DNA of 64,000 nt, taken from NCBI GenBank assembly GCA_036250195.1, contig JAVHZZ010000015.1, positions 124,001 through 188,000 on the forward strand. The letters are read 5' to 3'. The position numbers and the translations under genes are program-made. The DNA comes from Mixophyes australis (lineage: Eukaryota > Chordata > Amphibia > Anura > Limnodynastidae). A model generated the notes under the pieces. That model was not told the origin of the DNA, made no database searches, and was given only the letters and a program-made list of their open reading frames with translations. Within the stretch, counting starts at the first letter, position 1. Each line of letters begins with the position of its first letter. Shown one piece after another: positions 62,701 through 64,000 of this stretch.

Positions 62701-64000
62701 ATTCATGATTCAATTCATGATTCATGATTCGATTCATGATTCATGATTCATGATTCATGATTCATGATCCAATTCATGATTCATGATTCGATTCATGATT
62801 CATGATTCAATTCATGATTCATGATTCATGATTCAATTAATGATTCATGATTCATGATTTGATTCATGATTCATGATTCAATTCATGATTCATGATTCAT
62901 GATTAAATTCATGATTCATGATTCATGATTCAATTCATGATTCATGATTCATGATTCAATTCATAATTTATTTTATGATTCACGATTCAATTCATGATTC
63001 ATGATTCATGATTCAATTCATGATTCATGATTCAATTCATGATTCATGATTCGATTCATGATTAATGATTTATGATTCGTTTCATGATTCATGATTCATT
63101 TCATAATTTGTGTTTTGATTCATAATTCATGATTCAATTCATGATTCATGATTCAATTCATGATTCATGATTCAATTCATTAGTCATGATTCATGATTCA
63201 TTATTCGATTCATGATTCTTGATTCATTTCATGATTCATGATTCAATTAATGATTCATATTTCGATTCATGATTCATGATTCGATTCATGATTCATGATT
63301 CGATTCATGATTCATGATTCGATTCATGATTCATGATTCGATTCATGATTCATGATTCATAATTCATGATTCATGATTCATAATTCATGATTCAATTCAT
63401 GATTCATGATTCATGATTCAATTCATGATTCATGATTCATGATTCAATGCATGATTCATGATTCATGATTCAATTCATGATTCATGATTCGATTCATGAT
63501 TCATGATTCAATTCATGATTCATGATTCGATTCATGATTAATGATTTATGATTCGTTTCATGATTCATGATTCATTTCATAATTCGTGTTTTGATTCATA
63601 ATTCATGATTCAATTCATGATTCATGATTCAATTCATGATTCATGATTCAATTCATTATTCATGATTCATGATTCGATTTATGATTCTTGATTCAATTCA
63701 TGATTCATGATTCATGATTCAATTCATGATTCATGATTTGATTCATGATTCATGATTCAATTCATGATTCATGATTCATGATTAAATTCATGATTCATGA
63801 TTCATGATTCAATTCATGATTCATGATTCATGATTCAATTCATGATTTATTTTATGATTCATGATTCAATTCATGATTCATGATTCATGATTCAATTCAT
63901 GATTCATGATTCGATTCATGATTCATGATTCAATTCATGATTCATGATTCGATTCATGATTAATGATTTATGATTCGTTTCATGATTCATGATTCATTTC
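53754..64000 (+). repeat. Second member of the 10.25-kb tandem duplication, running off the edge
   Basis: The order of 43477-53753 is replayed here. It includes the junction of the older 2,358-bp duplication (near 55490-55527, with about 26 bp fewer around GATCCAATTTATG), ATTTATTTT at 59723, TTTAGGG at 61585 and a C-to-T change at 63109 shared with 52870. Private changes include TTCACGATTC near 54753 and ATTCCATTC at 57351. From about 63450 it follows the copy-1 order near 22100-22638. It reaches the window edge before it is clear whether another repeat follows. Confidence 0.85.
61585..61591 (+). other. TTTAGGG variant, copy 2 second member
   Basis: Counterpart of 51334-51340, 10,251 bp downstream, in line with the large tandem duplication. 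The flanking words are the same. Confidence 0.9.

Larger units (their letters stand above)
1..64000. repeat. Continuous AT-rich satellite array built from ATTCATG and ATTCA/ATTCG words
   Basis: The whole window is one satellite family. It parses into 7-base words (ATTCATG, with variants such as ATTTATG, ATTAATG, ATTCATA, ATTCTTG) and 5-base words (ATTCA, ATTCG, ATTTG, ATTAA). The usual order is two 7-mers then one 5-mer (19 bp), with 12-bp and 26-bp alternatives; the longest pure 7-mer run I counted is seven copies at 491-539. By composition of the words GC is about 27%. GC dinucleotides appear only in ATGCAT, CC in only a few contexts, and GGG at three places. No stretch departs from the family, so there is no gap over 300 bases needing another explanation. 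Both edges are inside the array. Pure 7-mer runs give a TGA stop about every 21 bases in each frame on both strands, so no credible coding region exists. I infer eukaryotic heterochromatin; the species is not identifiable. Confidence 0.98.
29476..64000 (+). repeat. Superrepeat copy 2 (incomplete at right edge, internally expanded)
   Basis: This is the second copy of the 29.5-kb unit, in the same orientation. Base 64000 matches about 22638 of copy 1, yet 34.5 kb are used to reach that point. The excess is explained by a 2,358-bp tandem duplication and a tandem duplication of about 10.25 kb, partly offset by absence of the 903-bp duplication seen in copy 1. Compared with copy 1 it also lacks 161 bp near 41122, keeps about 128 bp near 33.8 kb that copy 1 lost, and has a replaced patch at about 35207-35322. 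Private variants include AAACATG at about 34477 and ATTCCATTC at 57351. The last part of the unit, corresponding to copy 1 beyond 22.6 kb, lies outside the window. Confidence 0.88.

Noticed and set aside
1..64000. Open reading frames encoding a repetitive protein
   Set aside because: Pure 7-mer runs put TGA in every frame on both strands about every 21 bases. Only short 12-bp L-S runs are open in some frames. No start context, codon pattern or conserved frame is visible.
1..64000. CRISPR array
   Set aside because: There are no unique spacers between repeats. Words are only 5-7 bp and contiguous, with no cas genes.
1..64000. Human-type satellite 2/3 (CATTC repeats) or alpha satellite
   Set aside because: The word ATTCATG with ATTCA differs from 5-bp CATTC/ATTCC arrays, and no 171-bp period or CENP-B box (TTCG with CGGG) is present.
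1..64000. Heat-shock elements, because TTC is so frequent
   Set aside because: The required alternating TTCnnGAA or GAAnnTTC arrangement is absent; GAA is rare on the plus strand.
1..64000. The entire large-scale duplication being an assembly artefact
   Set aside because: Not fully excluded, but the superrepeat copies and the 10.25-kb members differ by private substitutions and word-sized indels, which a duplicated contig would not show. The 2,098-bp pair is the one case where identity looked complete enough to leave doubt.
1..64000. Replication origin or promoter because of AT richness
   Set aside because: AT richness is uniform and comes from the repeat words. No local element stands out as a distinct regulatory site.

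Overview
This 64-kb window is one uninterrupted AT-rich tandem satellite array. I see no protein-coding gene, RNA gene, transposon or unique sequence. Almost every base can be read as a string of two related words: a 7-mer, ATTCATG (call it L), and a 5-mer, ATTCA or ATTCG (call it S). The commonest arrangements are L-L-S (19 bp), L-S (12 bp) and L-L-L-S (26 bp), with one- or two-base variants such as ATTTATG, ATTAATG, ATTCATA, ATTAA and ATTTG. An array of this size and hierarchy points to heterochromatin of a eukaryote (centromeric, pericentromeric, or a sex or B chromosome). I cannot name the species. Bacterial origin is very unlikely.

Above the words there are several nested repeat levels, which I traced with rare variants (CAATAC, GATAAATG, GTATCATT, TTTCCATT, TTTAGGG, TGACTCA, GTGTTTTG). 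(1) A superrepeat of about 29.5 kb: copy 1 is 1-29475, and copy 2 starts at 29476 and runs off the right edge at a point equivalent to about 22638 of copy 1. (2) In each copy, a left A block (1-11725 and 29476-41303) made of higher-order units of about 3.2-3.9 kb, and a right B block made of units with an ancestral length of about 6.4-6.7 kb (starting at 11726, 18415 and 26923 in copy 1, and at 41304 and 49472 in copy 2). (3) Younger tandem duplications inside these: 903 bp (16149-17954) and 2,098 bp (22923-27118) in copy 1; 2,358 bp (42887-47602), 249 bp (about 53270-53710) and about 10.25 kb (about 43477-64000) in copy 2.

Shared and private variants partly order these events. The 29.5-kb duplication came first, then the 2,358-bp event in copy 2, then the 10.25-kb event that copied its junction. 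The 903-bp duplication is found only in copy 1. Local changes are mostly gains or losses of whole words (7 or 19 bp), deletions between matching repeats (161 bp, about 128 bp) and one patch-like replacement near 35.2-35.3 kb.

The biology here is repeat architecture and its recombination history, not encoded products. Other points of note are frequent CG/CA/TG interchange at the S word, which resembles decay of methylated CpG; the palindrome TCATGA in nearly every L word; and a TGATTCA core one base from the bZIP/AP-1 site, which becomes a perfect site at a few HOR-specific positions. Coordinates were counted by eye, so boundaries of long units may be off by one word or so. Breakpoints inside identical repeats cannot be placed exactly.
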